A stretch of DNA of 64,000 nucleotides, from NCBI RefSeq assembly GCF_026163695.1, contig NZ_JAOTID010000013.1, positions 1 through 64,000 on the forward strand. The letters are read 5' to 3'. Below are positions 1-8,176 of the stretch, in pieces. The position numbers and the translations under genes are program-made. This DNA comes from Shumkonia mesophila (GTDB lineage: Bacteria; Pseudomonadota; Alphaproteobacteria; Rhodospirillales; Shumkoniaceae). Numbering within the stretch: position 1 is the stretch's first letter; the number at the start of each line of letters is the position of its first letter. The notes beneath the pieces were generated by a model. The model made no database searches, was not told the origin of the DNA, and saw only the letters and a list, made by a program, of their open reading frames with translations.

Positions 1-929
1 CGCCTGCGGCGCGGCGGGCCGCCGCTCTCCGCCTGGTTGGGGAGCACGGTCTCTCGCAGCGCCGTGCCTGCAGGCTGATCGATGTTGATCCGAAGACGGT
101 ACGCCGGCGGGTAATACCGGATTCGCCGGAGGTGCGGCAGCGGTTGCGCGACTTGGCGGCCGAGCGTCGCCGTTTCGGCTATCGCCGGCTTGGCATTCTG
201 TTGGCGCGGGAGGGCGTCCACATGAACCACAAGAAACTGCTGCGGCTATATCGTGAGGAGGGGCTGATGGTCCGCCGCCGCCGCGGCCGCAAGCGGGCCA
301 CGGGAACGCGGGCGCCGATGGCGATCCCGCAGGGGCCGAACCAGCGCTGGTCACTCGACTTCGTGGCCGATGCCTTGTCGTGGGGTCGGCGGTTCCGGGT
401 TCTCGCCGTGGTCGACGACTTCACCCGGGAAGCGCTGACGCTGGTGGCCGACACCTCGATCGGCGGCCGGCGGGTCGTGCGCGAACTCGATGCTCTGCTG
501 GCCCGGCGCGGCCGGCCGGCGATGATCGTCTCCGACAACGGCAGCGAACTGACCTCGCGGGCAGTACTCGACTGGACCAACCACACCGGCATCGACTGGC
601 ACTACATCAGCCCAGGAAAGCCGATCCAGAACGCCTTCGTGGAAAGCTTCAATGGGCGGTTCCGCGACGAATGCCTGAACGAGGAGGTCTTCGCCAACCT
701 TACCGAAGCCCGCGCCGTCATCGAGCGCTGGCGCCAGGACTACAACCAGGTGCGGCCCCACTCAGCCCACGCTGGCCTCACACCCGAGGCCATGCGCATC
801 CGATCCGCGGGCGATCGGCTGCGCAACCCCGACCAGCTCCGCCGATCGCCCGCTACCATCTCATCGGCGGAGGCAGTATGAACAACCAGGGCTCTCATTA
901 TCAACGAGAGACCACAGGGGAGCAGGTCA
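1..929 (+). mobile_element. IS3-family insertion sequence, right part
   Basis: The window opens inside an IS3-family element. The orfB transposase is followed by about 48 bases that end in a terminus reading AGGGGAGCAGGTCA at 916-929. Its reverse complement starts TGACCTGCTCCCC, the kind of TG-starting terminal repeat seen in IS3-family elements. The left end and orfA lie outside the window, so the target duplication cannot be checked. The exact right end is inferred from the terminal motif only. Confidence 0.8.
3..881 (+). CDS. IS3-family transposase OrfB (rve/DDE integrase core), 5' partial
   Basis: This is the catalytic OrfB part of an IS3-family transposase. The reading frame is open to the left edge, so an ATG at 132 is probably internal. 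The order is a HTH_21-like segment (RRFGYRRL), then the rve core with the DDE residues in SLDFVAD, SDNGSE and [11 protein letters not shown]. The spacing and the C-terminal [11 protein letters not shown] motif are typical of the family. In complete elements OrfB is usually made as an OrfAB fusion by -1 frameshifting. OrfA is not in the window. Confidence 0.9.
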   Translation, partial: PAARRAAALRLVGEHGLSQRRACRLIDVDPKTVRRRVIPDSPEVRQRLRDLAAERRRFGYRRLGILLAREGVHMNHKKLLRLYREEGLMVRRRRGRKRATGTRAPMAIPQGPNQRWSLDFVADALSWGRRFRVLAVVDDFTREALTLVADTSIGGRRVVRELDALLARRGRPAMIVSDNGSELTSRAVLDWTNHTGIDWHYISPGKPIQNAFVESFNGRFRDECLNEEVFANLTEARAVIERWRQDYNQVRPHSAHAGLTPEAMRIRSAGDRLRNPDQLRRSPATISSAEAV

Positions 930-1077
930 TCTTCCCAGTCCCAGCCCTGCAATGCGATGATTCAATGCCCCTACTGGTCCGCCCTGTTGATCAGGGCTTC
1001 TATATTATAGATATATAAACATTCGAGCGGATTGCCTGGGAAATCGCATAGTTGTATGATTTTTCGAAGGGGTTTTT

Positions 1078-1494
1078 GTGGGGGATGTCGTGCTGATTTT
1101 TTATAGAACGCTCATTATGTTATGCGTCTGCATTGCAATAGCGGGTTGCTCAGACGCAGACACGATCACCAGCTATCCGCTGTCAAAAGTCGACCCCGAG
1201 CGTGCGTACGGGCATGAATGGCTGCCGTTGAACCCCACTGTATACAAGATACAAAACAACGTCGTTGTGTCGAAAACAGCGAGCATGTTAGATAAATACG
1301 AAAACTGCACCATCCTTGACGTCAAGAATTGGCAATGCACATATAGAGATGGATCTGGCACGTTCGGGTTCCGACGCGGCGAGTATTGGGCGACGCCAAG
1401 TTATCAGAGACACAGATACGTTGGCCGATTCGAGTATTATTTGGAAAACTGCAAGTGGCAGTTTGGCAGTAGCTTACTAGTGGTTTCTGCCTGA
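1078..1494 (+). CDS. Small predicted lipoprotein, 3' end replaced by an IS630-type insertion
   Basis: I do not recognise a family. The N-terminus is a lipoprotein signal: hydrophobic residues ending in the lipobox AIAGC, followed by SDAD. The mature part holds several Cys, Trp and Tyr residues. The GTG start at 1078 follows a GAAGGGG stretch; an ATG at 1117 is an alternative. The last five codons and the stop lie inside the element that begins at 1480. Joining the two flanks at the duplicated TA restores an open frame that continues from 2628 (DGVLGCPIGLIFGS) to a stop at 2670-2672, about 148 residues. The present protein is therefore probably an altered, 138-residue version. Confidence 0.6.
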   Translation: MGDVVLIFYRTLIMLCVCIAIAGCSDADTITSYPLSKVDPERAYGHEWLPLNPTVYKIQNNVVVSKTASMLDKYENCTILDVKNWQCTYRDGSGTFGFRRGEYWATPSYQRHRYVGRFEYYLENCKWQFGSSLLVVSA

Positions 1495-2625
1495 CAAAAG
1501 AGTCCGAATAGGGATTCCCATTGTTCTGTGGGCATGGGAGTCTGGGGCATGCGCACAGGAATCACCTTCACCGTTTCTTCGGCCGATCGCGCCCGTCTGA
1601 CGGCGCTGATCGGGGACCGCAATTGCCCACAGAAGCACGTTTGGCGCGCCCGGATCATCCTGTTGAGCGCCGACGGCGCCGGCACCGTCGAGATCATGCG
1701 GCGCACGGGCAAGTCCAAGACCTGCGTGTGGCGCTGGCAGGAACGCTTCGCCGAGGAAGGCGTCGCGGGGCTCCTGCGCGACAAGACGCGCCCCTCGCGC
1801 ATTCCGCCGCTCGGTCCCGAAGTGGCCGAGCGCGTGGTGGCGCTGACGTTGAAGGACCCGCCGGGCGAGACGACGCACTGGACCGCCGACATGATGGCCG
1901 AGGCCGCCGGCATCAGCGCCAGCGCGGTCAGGCGCATCTGGAAGGCGCACGGGCTCCAGCCCCACCGCTGGCGGCGGTTCAAGCTGCCCAACGACCCGCA
2001 GTTCGTCGACAAGCTGCGCGACGTCGTCGGGCTCTATGTCGACCCGCCGGCCCACGCCATCGTGCTGTCCTTCGACGAGAAGAGCCAGATCCAGGCGCTG
2101 GATCGCACCCAGCCCGGCCTGCCGATGAAGAAGGGAAGGCTCGGCACCATGACCCACGACTACAAACGGCACGGCACGACCACCCTGTTCGCCGCCCTCA
2201 ATGTCCTCGACGGCACCGTCATCGGCCGCAACATGCAGCGCCACAGACATCAGGACTTCATCCGCTTTCTCAACACCATCAACGCCGACGCGCCGGCCGG
2301 CAAGGCCGTCCACGTCATCCTCGACAACTACGCCGCCCACAAGCATCCCAAGGTGCGTGCCTGGCTCGACCGCCATCAGCGCTTCACCTTCCATTTCACG
2401 CCGACCTCGTGCTCTTGGCTCAACGCCGTCGAGGGCTTCTTCGCCAAGCTGTCGAAGCGTCGCCTCAAGCGCGGCGTCTTCCATTCGCTCGTCGACCTCC
2501 AGGCCGCCATCAACCGCTTCCTCGCCGAACACAACCAAGCCCCCAAGCCCTTCAAATGGACCGCCGACCCCGACAAAATAATCGCCGCCGTCAAGCGCGG
2601 GCACCAAGTGTTAGATTCCATCCAC
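1480..2625 (+). mobile_element. IS630-type insertion sequence at a CTAG target
   Basis: The element carries one transposase gene. Its tips are GTGG and CCAC. They are flanked by TA at 1478-1479 and at 2626-2627, and the outer context reads C-TA on the left and TA-G on the right. This fits insertion into CTAG with TA duplication, the target habit known for IS630. The inner parts of the terminal repeats are only partly matched, so the limits rest mainly on the TA/CTAG context and the gene position. Confidence 0.75.
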
Positions 2626-2628
2626 TAG
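1549..2628 (+). CDS. IS630-family transposase
   Basis: A Tc1/mariner-like DDE transposase of about 359 residues. The N-terminal half is helix-turn-helix (RRTGKSKTCVWRWQERF and a second HTH near ISASAVRRIWKAHG). The catalytic triad lies in VLSFDEKSQ, VILDNYAAHK and WLNAVEGFFAKL, in the usual order. I chose ATG 1549 because GGGAG lies upstream at good spacing; ATG 1528 is an alternative. The stop codon TAG (2626-2628) is made from the duplicated TA and the flanking G, so the gene borrows its stop from the target site. Confidence 0.9.
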   Translation: MRTGITFTVSSADRARLTALIGDRNCPQKHVWRARIILLSADGAGTVEIMRRTGKSKTCVWRWQERFAEEGVAGLLRDKTRPSRIPPLGPEVAERVVALTLKDPPGETTHWTADMMAEAAGISASAVRRIWKAHGLQPHRWRRFKLPNDPQFVDKLRDVVGLYVDPPAHAIVLSFDEKSQIQALDRTQPGLPMKKGRLGTMTHDYKRHGTTTLFAALNVLDGTVIGRNMQRHRHQDFIRFLNTINADAPAGKAVHVILDNYAAHKHPKVRAWLDRHQRFTFHFTPTSCSWLNAVEGFFAKLSKRRLKRGVFHSLVDLQAAINRFLAEHNQAPKPFKWTADPDKIIAAVKRGHQVLDSIH

Positions 2629-2766
2629 ATGGGGTTTTAGGCTGCCCGATCGGGTTGATTTTCGGGTCATAGCGCAGCCGCAGCGCGTCAACAGCCCGAA
2701 GAATGACGACTCAGAGATAATAGCCACCGTGGCGCTCTAGTCTTGTGAAAAGAGGGCGCGATGTCG

Positions 2767-3072
2767 CTAATTGAGCGGACGACAGTGATATGCGCCCCGT
2801 TCTTTCCGATTGAAGAGCCCGGCTATCTCATTGCAGATGCTTGCGTCGTCGACGAAGCCGTGCACCGAAACAACATGATTGGTCCCTGCAATGGAAGTTT
2901 TGAAGACACCGTAATCTGTGAAAGAGCCGATCTTGTTGTCTGAGAAGTACTCTAAGAGAGCAGCCTCTTGATCTTCGAGAGTGTCATCGCAGCCCGCTAC
3001 CAGCACCAGAAGCACGGCACAGAAAATGATTTTCGATTTCACCTCTATCCCCCCCTGATTGCGGCCTGTCAC
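2767..3072 (-). CDS. Small predicted lipoprotein of unknown function
   Basis: A 101-residue protein with a short N-terminal extension, a hydrophobic segment and the lipobox LVAGC followed by DD. The mature part has a pair of Cys residues (ASICNEI and AYHCRPL) that could form a disulfide. The family is not recognised. Its ATG overlaps the stop codon of the upstream gene (3069-3260) by ATGA, so the two are probably translated together. A GTG closer to the hydrophobic segment (VKSKIIF) could also be the start. Confidence 0.6.
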   Translation of the reverse strand: MTGRNQGGIEVKSKIIFCAVLLVLVAGCDDTLEDQEAALLEYFSDNKIGSFTDYGVFKTSIAGTNHVVSVHGFVDDASICNEIAGLFNRKERGAYHCRPLN

Positions 3073-3260
3073 TCTGCGAACATTAGCTTGATCAAAATCG
3101 CTCCTTCTTCGTCGTCCAGCTTGACGCGAAGCTTGCCGCCGGTTTCCTCAATCTCCCAGGCGTTGGCAATTCCAGCAAAGGCCTCCAGCAGCACTTCCTT
3201 CAATCTAGCTCGTTCTTCCTCGGAAACTTCAATCGTGTGCGCATACAGCCGCTCGTTCAT
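3069..3260 (-). CDS. Small acidic protein of unknown function
   Basis: A 63-residue protein rich in Glu, Lys and Leu, likely helical at the N-terminus with a beta-like C-terminus (GKLRVKLDDEEG). A GGAGACGATG-type ribosome site precedes the start. It is the first gene of a two-gene leftward unit and overlaps the lipoprotein gene by 4 bases. No function can be assigned. The coupling and the codon pattern argue that it is real. Confidence 0.6.
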   Translation of the reverse strand: MNERLYAHTIEVSEEERARLKEVLLEAFAGIANAWEIEETGGKLRVKLDDEEGAILIKLMFAE

Positions 3261-3311
3261 CGTCTCCTCCGGGAACTGTCCGGGTGACGTACCAAGACTC
3301 CAAGGATTGTT

Positions 3312-3518
3312 ATGGCAGACAAGCCCAGCGACGCGGAAACCGAGATCGAGGTCACGCCCGAGATGATCGAGGCGGGGTGCCTTGTCCTCCTGAATCGCTT
3401 ATGGGGCACATTGGACGACGTGCCGGATTACGTCATTCGCGAGGTTTTTGTGGCGATGGTGGGCGCAGCGGCCCGAGGCGAAGAAATTGAGGGGACACAG
3501 AACAGGATGCCCGGTTAG
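3312..3518 (+). CDS. Small acidic protein of unknown function
   Basis: A 68-residue protein starting ATG at 3312. It has an acidic N-terminus (DAETEIEVTPEMIEAG) followed by a predicted helical part (VIREVFVAMVGAA). The motif VTPEMIEAG with a short hydrophobic helix is common in small alphaproteobacterial prophage and plasmid proteins of unknown role. Its 3' end overlaps the 3' end of the convergent gene 3433-4005 by 86 bases. One of the two stop positions may not reflect the native end. Confidence 0.5.
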   Translation: MADKPSDAETEIEVTPEMIEAGCLVLLNRLWGTLDDVPDYVIREVFVAMVGAAARGEEIEGTQNRMPG

Positions 3519-4005
3519 GTCGAATATCTTCGTGGAGAGCATCAGCGAGGAGTTCAACTGCACGGGTGAAAATGTCGCGCGGGGTGGTTGGTGTTTCCCG
3601 CTTTCCGTACCGGATTTTTAGCGGATACCAAAGCTTTCGGCAAAGGGCGGCGACATCCGCCGTGTCAAAGTTGATGGCGCCAGCGGAATGCGCAAACGCA
3701 TTTCGGATGTCTCTTATTGCCATAAGATCGGCATATGCCCAACTTCCGGTTATATTTAGGGCATAGGCCAACTTAATGCGGACGGAGAAATCACGAAGAG
3801 GTCCACTTTGAAACAACTCATCGTGAAGCGTGGGGTCTGCCCTCATTCGCTTCTCAATCGCGCTCCGGAGCAAAATATCCAGATATGCGCTACCTGCTAT
3901 GGCTGCGCCGCGATCCGTTTGCGAGGTTATTTCGGCGACGGCGTTTGTGTAGTAAGGTGTTGGTAGACTTTCGAGACGTTTTGCGGTCTTTATTTTGCTT
4001 CCCAT
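3433..4005 (-). CDS. MltR-like protein
   Basis: A 190-residue protein whose central part resembles the MltR (mannitol operon repressor-like) fold. The supporting motifs are RGAAIAGSAYLDILL, GPLRDFSVRIKLAYALN and IRDIRNAFAHSAG, all characteristic of that family. MltR itself has no classical DNA-binding motif and its mechanism is unclear, so no regulator role is claimed. The C-terminal 25 or so residues are Pro/Arg-rich and overlap the convergent gene 3312-3518. They may be a run-on after loss of the original stop. Confidence 0.65.
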   Translation of the reverse strand: MGSKIKTAKRLESLPTPYYTNAVAEITSQTDRGAAIAGSAYLDILLRSAIEKRMRADPTLHDELFQSGPLRDFSVRIKLAYALNITGSWAYADLMAIRDIRNAFAHSAGAINFDTADVAALCRKLWYPLKIRYGKRETPTTPRDIFTRAVELLADALHEDIRPNRASCSVSPQFLRLGPLRPPSPQKPRE

Positions 4006-4014
4006 TGGTGGACC

Positions 4015-4209
4015 ATGCCCCCTCGTTCAAACATCAAGATCACCGATGAAAGCGAGCGTGAGCGCGACGACATTTTGCGCCGCCTGCTGCACACTCCCCC
4101 TCAGCCGCGCCCCAAGCGCGACCGATCCAAGGGCGAGAGTGTAGCGCCGAAACGGGCGAAGCCGGAAGGCAAACGCCAGCCCACGGGCAAGGCAAAGCCG
4201 GAAGACTAA
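4015..4209 (+). CDS. Small basic protein of unknown function
   Basis: A 64-residue highly charged protein. The first 30 residues look helical (TDESERERDDILRRLL) and the rest is a Lys/Arg/Pro-rich disordered tail. It starts 9 bases from the start of the divergent MltR-like gene. No family is recognised. The strong basic tail would fit nucleic-acid contact, but that is inference from composition only. Confidence 0.45.
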   Translation: MPPRSNIKITDESERERDDILRRLLHTPPQPRPKRDRSKGESVAPKRAKPEGKRQPTGKAKPED

Positions 4210-4269
4210 AATCGATCAATTTTTCCAGGTAGCCAGACGCGGTCAATTTTTCCGGGGGCGGTGGCCCCG

Positions 4270-4623
4270 TTAGCGACCAAGGCGGGTCAAGTAACCGCTC
4301 TTGACTGGTTGCTTCCTCTTCGCGATGGCCCTTTTGACGGTCCGGCCGCAATCTGGATTTGGGCAAGCGTGGGCCCCATCCTTCTCCCGCCAAAGCATGA
4401 TTTGCGGGGGAAATGTGCAGTCGCAAAGCTTCATCCCTAATTGCTTTGCGAGAGCTACGTCGGCCCGTTTCAAAGCATTCTCAGCATCTTCTATGCACCT
4501 TTCCGCATCGGCTCGTTTTGCGCCGCTTGGAATGAGGCTGAGGGCGGTCTTAACGAATCCAAGGCTATCTTTAGCGAGACGGACATATTCGGCTACATCC
4601 TGAAAGGCGGTTGTGTCTGCCAT
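4270..4623 (-). CDS. Small protein with a zinc-ribbon-like C-terminus
   Basis: A 117-residue protein. The first 70 residues are helical with Ala/Lys/Glu-rich stretches. The C-terminal part has CDCTFPPQIMLW followed by ACPNPDCGR, four or more Cys in an arrangement typical of a small zinc ribbon. I place the start at the ATG at 4623 (MADTTAFQD). Its start codon lies back to back with the start of the rightward gene at 4622, sharing the CCATGG sequence. No function is recognised. Confidence 0.55.
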   Translation of the reverse strand: MADTTAFQDVAEYVRLAKDSLGFVKTALSLIPSGAKRADAERCIEDAENALKRADVALAKQLGMKLCDCTFPPQIMLWREKDGAHACPNPDCGRTVKRAIAKRKQPVKSGYLTRLGR

Positions 4624-4834
4624 GGCTTCCCCCGATATTGAGCACTTCTCGTCCGATCTTCTTGCGGACGCAATTTTCTTGGGCCGTGATTGTGCCACCA
4701 AAGGTAAGGACCCGATTAGCCTTTTTGCCGCATATGTCTGTCTTGTCGCTGAGATGGATCATGAAATTGCGGCAACCTGTCTTACTGCGTTGGGAGGCGG
4801 ACTCTCTTCGCTCGCCAGCGCAAAAAGCCCTTAG
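4622..4834 (+). CDS. Small protein of unknown function
   Basis: A 70-residue protein starting ATG at 4622; a GTG at 4613 is an alternative. It is mostly helical with an amphipathic C-terminus (AATCLTALGGGLSSLASA). The start overlaps that of the divergent gene 4270-4623, so promoters for each must lie inside the other. No family is recognised. Coding status rests on the open frame and its compact fit before the IS1595-type gene. Confidence 0.4.
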   Translation: MASPDIEHFSSDLLADAIFLGRDCATKGKDPISLFAAYVCLVAEMDHEIAATCLTALGGGLSSLASAKSP

Positions 4835-4842
4835 CCTTCTGT

Positions 4843-5769
4843 TTAGCCGTTCGCGGTTTGACGAGGTTGATTATACATGAGCCGCTTGCCCTTGGCCCCG
4901 GCCAGAAGGGCATCTGCCCGTTCGCCGTCCGTCATGTCGCGGGAGTTGTAGCGGAAATCAAACTCCGCGAGGTAGCGGTACAGGTGGGCTTCGCTGACGT
5001 TGTGGAAGGCGCCCATCATGCCGCGCTTGAGGATGGCGAAATAGCTTTCGACCGAGTTGGTGTACCAGAAGGCGCCCCGGACATATTCATCGGCGCTGTG
5101 GTTCACGGTGCCGTGCCCGGCGAACTCACGGCCGATTGCCGGATAGAGAAGGCTTTCGTCGGTCATCAGGTAGGACTCGCGGCTGGCGTTCTTGACGATG
5201 ATCGGCCGCAGGGTTTTCGAGTTGACGTTGGTCACATGAAAGGACCGCACTTCACCGTCGCGTTCCACCAGCGAGAACACGGCCGCTTTCTTCGGGACGG
5301 GCTTGCCCTTATGAGCGTTCTTGGCCTTGCCGCCGATGTAGGTTTCGTCGGCCTCAACCACCTTGTTGCCACCACCAACGGGACCGCGCTTCGGATCGAT
5401 GGCGCATTCGCGGAGACGGTGGAACAGGAACCACGCGGTTTCGTAGTTGGTGCCGAGCATACGCTGTAGCTGTAGCGCGCTCATGCCCTTCTTGCTGGAC
5501 GCCATGAGTTGAGCCGCGAGCACCCACTTGCACAGCGGAATTTTGCTCCGTTCCATGACGGTGCCGACCGTGACCGTAAAGGGCTTGCGGCAGTCCTTGC
5601 ACTTGTAGACGCCGGGCCGGGTGCTCTTGCCCTGTAGCTTGGTGACCCTGTCACCCGTCACGCCACAACGCGGGCATGTTGGGCCGTAGGGCCACAGCAG
5701 GGTTTCGAGATGGACGCGGGCGGCGTCATCGTCATGGAAGATGGGTTTCGTGAGATCGACTTTTGACAT
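4843..5769 (-). CDS. IS1595-family transposase
   Basis: A 308-residue transposase of the ISXO2-like/IS1595 type. The N-terminal zinc ribbon has CPRCG and CKDC pairs (residues about 33-60). The DDE_Tnp_IS1595 core follows, with VEADETYIGGK, a second acidic motif (LMTDESLLY) and the N-E motif in YTNSVESYFAILKRG. The length is normal and the frame intact. I could not find convincing terminal repeats around it, so no element boundaries are given. Confidence 0.9.
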   Translation of the reverse strand: MSKVDLTKPIFHDDDAARVHLETLLWPYGPTCPRCGVTGDRVTKLQGKSTRPGVYKCKDCRKPFTVTVGTVMERSKIPLCKWVLAAQLMASSKKGMSALQLQRMLGTNYETAWFLFHRLRECAIDPKRGPVGGGNKVVEADETYIGGKAKNAHKGKPVPKKAAVFSLVERDGEVRSFHVTNVNSKTLRPIIVKNASRESYLMTDESLLYPAIGREFAGHGTVNHSADEYVRGAFWYTNSVESYFAILKRGMMGAFHNVSEAHLYRYLAEFDFRYNSRDMTDGERADALLAGAKGKRLMYNQPRQTANG

Positions 5770-5799
5770 GGCCTCAACCTTTTCTAACTGAGGCTCATT

Positions 5800-6453
5800 C
5801 TACCGGTTGGGGTATGGTACGTCAACCGGATAGTTCCCTCTCCTCCAGTCCCAAGGCTCCGTGAACTCCCCGCGCCAGATGCCGCGCTTGGCGGCCCTGG
5901 CTTGGTCTTCCTGTGAGACATAGTCGCGGCTGTACTGCCGGTAGGCCATCGCGGCCCCCTGTGATACCAGCCAGGCGTTCAGGTCCTCTACGCCGAGCCG
6001 GCAGACCGCGACAATTCGCTTGTAACGGTCGATGTCGCGCTTCTCGCAGCTGACCGGTTGCCGGCCGATCCGATCAGCAAGTGCCAGCGCGGCCTGCTGG
6101 CCGCAGCGATATTCCCTACCCTGCCCGTCCTTGCAACGCTGTGCTGATTCCGGCGCGTCGATCCCGTGCAACCGAATGCGCTGCCCGTGAATCTCGAGCG
6201 TGTCACCATCGATGACCGATGCGAAGCCTGTGATGGTGTCGGCCTTCTGCGCGGGAGCGCTGTCGCGGCCGGCGAGGAAATCAGCAAGCGTCGGGAAAGC
6301 CTGCCCGTACCCCATCAGATGCGCAACCGTCAACGCGCCGACCAGGCCGAGCAGCAAGATGACGGACCGCGGTCTGCCGTACTGGACAAAGCGCTGGACG
6401 CGTCGCCTGCGCTTGGGAGGACGGCCGAATGCAAAGATGTTGTCTCGATCCAT
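5800..6453 (-). CDS. Membrane-anchored thermonuclease-family (SNase-like) nuclease
   Basis: A 217-residue protein with a basic N-terminus (KRRRRVQRF), one membrane segment near residues 30-48 and a staphylococcal-nuclease-like domain from about residue 72. The domain keeps the calcium/active-site pattern: VIDGDTLEI, RIRLHGIDAPE and the DRYKRIVAVC stretch. The C-terminus has WRGEF/WDWR typical of the family. It would act on nucleic acid on the periplasmic side if the orientation is N-in. The gene is divergent from the methyltransferase gene at 6554. Confidence 0.85.
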   Translation of the reverse strand: MDRDNIFAFGRPPKRRRRVQRFVQYGRPRSVILLLGLVGALTVAHLMGYGQAFPTLADFLAGRDSAPAQKADTITGFASVIDGDTLEIHGQRIRLHGIDAPESAQRCKDGQGREYRCGQQAALALADRIGRQPVSCEKRDIDRYKRIVAVCRLGVEDLNAWLVSQGAAMAYRQYSRDYVSQEDQARAAKRGIWRGEFTEPWDWRRGNYPVDVPYPNR

Positions 6454-6553
6454 TGCCCGTCAGAATGGTCCCAGAGCGGCGATGAGGCAAGCGCGTCCAT
6501 TGTCGGTGCGCACCGCATAGCCTAAGATACACGTGCTCGGGGAGACGGCAGTG

Positions 6554-8176
6554 ATGACAAACACGCTCTACTACGGCGACAACCTGCGGATCATGCGCGA
6601 GAAAATGGCCGATGAATCGGTCGATCTCGTCTATCTAGACCCACCCTTTAAATCGGACCTTGATTACAACCTGCTCTTCCGTACAGATGGCTTGGCGCCA
6701 GACGAAGCGCAGATGACCGCGTTCAAGGACACCTGGATCTGGGATGCGGCGGCCCAGGAGGCCTACGATGATGTCCAGGGCCTGACGAACGTCAATCTTG
6801 TGAACGTCATCAACGCCTTGCATTCAGGTTTCGGCCCCGTCCCAATGCTCGCTTACATTGTGAACATGGCCATTCGCCTTGTTGCGTTGCACCGCATTCT
6901 CAAGTCGACAGGCACGCTCTATCTGCATTGTGATCCAACGGCGAGCCATTACCTGAAAATCGTCCTGGACGCGGTTTTCGGCCCTGAACGGTTCTTCTCC
7001 GAGATCATCTGGCGACGCACAAACTCCAGGAGCACGGCTGGCAAGTGGCCCAGGCTGCACGACGTAATTCTGACGTACACAAAGACCGGGGCAAAGACGT
7101 TCAATTCACTGAAGGCGAAGGCGGACATTGCGAAGACACCGCACACGCTGATCACCGTCGATGGCGTCAAGTATCAGACCTATGAGCTTACCGGACCCGG
7201 CATCACGAAAGATGGCGACAGCGGAAAGCCATGGCGCGGATTCGACCCTTCCGAAATGGGCCGGCACTGGGGTAACTCGCTAACACAGCGCGAGGAATGG
7301 GATGACGCTGGCCTGATCCATTGGCCCAAAGATGGAGGATGGCCTCGCCGCAGAGATGAAGAGCAATTCGTGCCTGGCGATCGCATGATCACGGTCGGAG
7401 ATGTCTGGACAGACATCGACCGCATCAACCAGTCCGCCAAAGAGCGGCTTGGCTATCCGACGCAGAAGCCTGTCGCACTTTTGGAGCGCATCATCGCAGC
7501 TTCGAGCAATCCTGGAGATGTAGTGTTTGACCCATTTTGTGGGTGCGGTACTACGATTGAAGCCGCTCAAAAACTCGGCAGGAAATGGATCGGCATAGAT
7601 GTCTCTCCGTTCGCTATCCAGCTGATCAAAAAGATACGTATCGGAGGAGCGTTCCCGGAACTCAAGGCCGGCGTGGACTACGAGATCGATGGCCTGCCTA
7701 CCACTGTCGAAGGGGCAGCCCTGCTTGCTGACCAGGATAAAAAGGCATTCGAAATCTGGGCCGTTTCGGTCATTGACGGGATTCCGAACGAGAAGAAAGG
7801 CGCCGATGGCGGCATCGATGGACGTATCCCGTTCAAGCCGGATGGCAAGGCCACGAAGTTCGCTGTCGTGTCAGTGAAGGGCGGCAAGCTGAAGGCCGAT
7901 GACATCAGATCGTTAATGACCGTAGCGCAGCGTGAGAAGGCCAGTTCGCTCGGGTTTGGCGTGATGATCTCACTGCATGAGCCAACTCAGAAGATGCGGA
8001 CCGATGCCGCGACTGCTGGAACCGTCGAGATCAACGGGCAGAAATACCCGCTTATCCAGACGCTGACGGTTGAAGAGATTCTGCACGGCAAGCGCATGCG
8101 CATCCCGCTGACTGACGCTGGCGTTGCATATAAGAAGGCGAAGAAGGTGGAAGCGAAGCAGGAAGTGCTGCTGTGA
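6554..8176 (+). CDS. DNA methyltransferase fused to an Mrr-like nuclease domain
   Basis: A 540-residue protein. Residues 1-370 are an amino-methyltransferase of the beta arrangement: the catalytic DPPF is at 29-32 and the SAM-binding FDPFCGCG at about 325-332, with a target-recognition region between. The modified base (N6-A or N4-C) cannot be told. Residues about 385-500 resemble Mrr-type restriction domains: GADGGIDGRI near 416-425 and VVSVKGGK near 437-445, matching a D...(E/Q)xK-like core. It therefore looks like a single-chain modification/restriction-like enzyme. I chose the ATG at 6554 after GGGGAGAC. The stop overlaps the next gene by GTGA. Confidence 0.8.
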   Translation: MTNTLYYGDNLRIMREKMADESVDLVYLDPPFKSDLDYNLLFRTDGLAPDEAQMTAFKDTWIWDAAAQEAYDDVQGLTNVNLVNVINALHSGFGPVPMLAYIVNMAIRLVALHRILKSTGTLYLHCDPTASHYLKIVLDAVFGPERFFSEIIWRRTNSRSTAGKWPRLHDVILTYTKTGAKTFNSLKAKADIAKTPHTLITVDGVKYQTYELTGPGITKDGDSGKPWRGFDPSEMGRHWGNSLTQREEWDDAGLIHWPKDGGWPRRRDEEQFVPGDRMITVGDVWTDIDRINQSAKERLGYPTQKPVALLERIIAASSNPGDVVFDPFCGCGTTIEAAQKLGRKWIGIDVSPFAIQLIKKIRIGGAFPELKAGVDYEIDGLPTTVEGAALLADQDKKAFEIWAVSVIDGIPNEKKGADGGIDGRIPFKPDGKATKFAVVSVKGGKLKADDIRSLMTVAQREKASSLGFGVMISLHEPTQKMRTDAATAGTVEINGQKYPLIQTLTVEEILHGKRMRIPLTDAGVAYKKAKKVEAKQEVLL

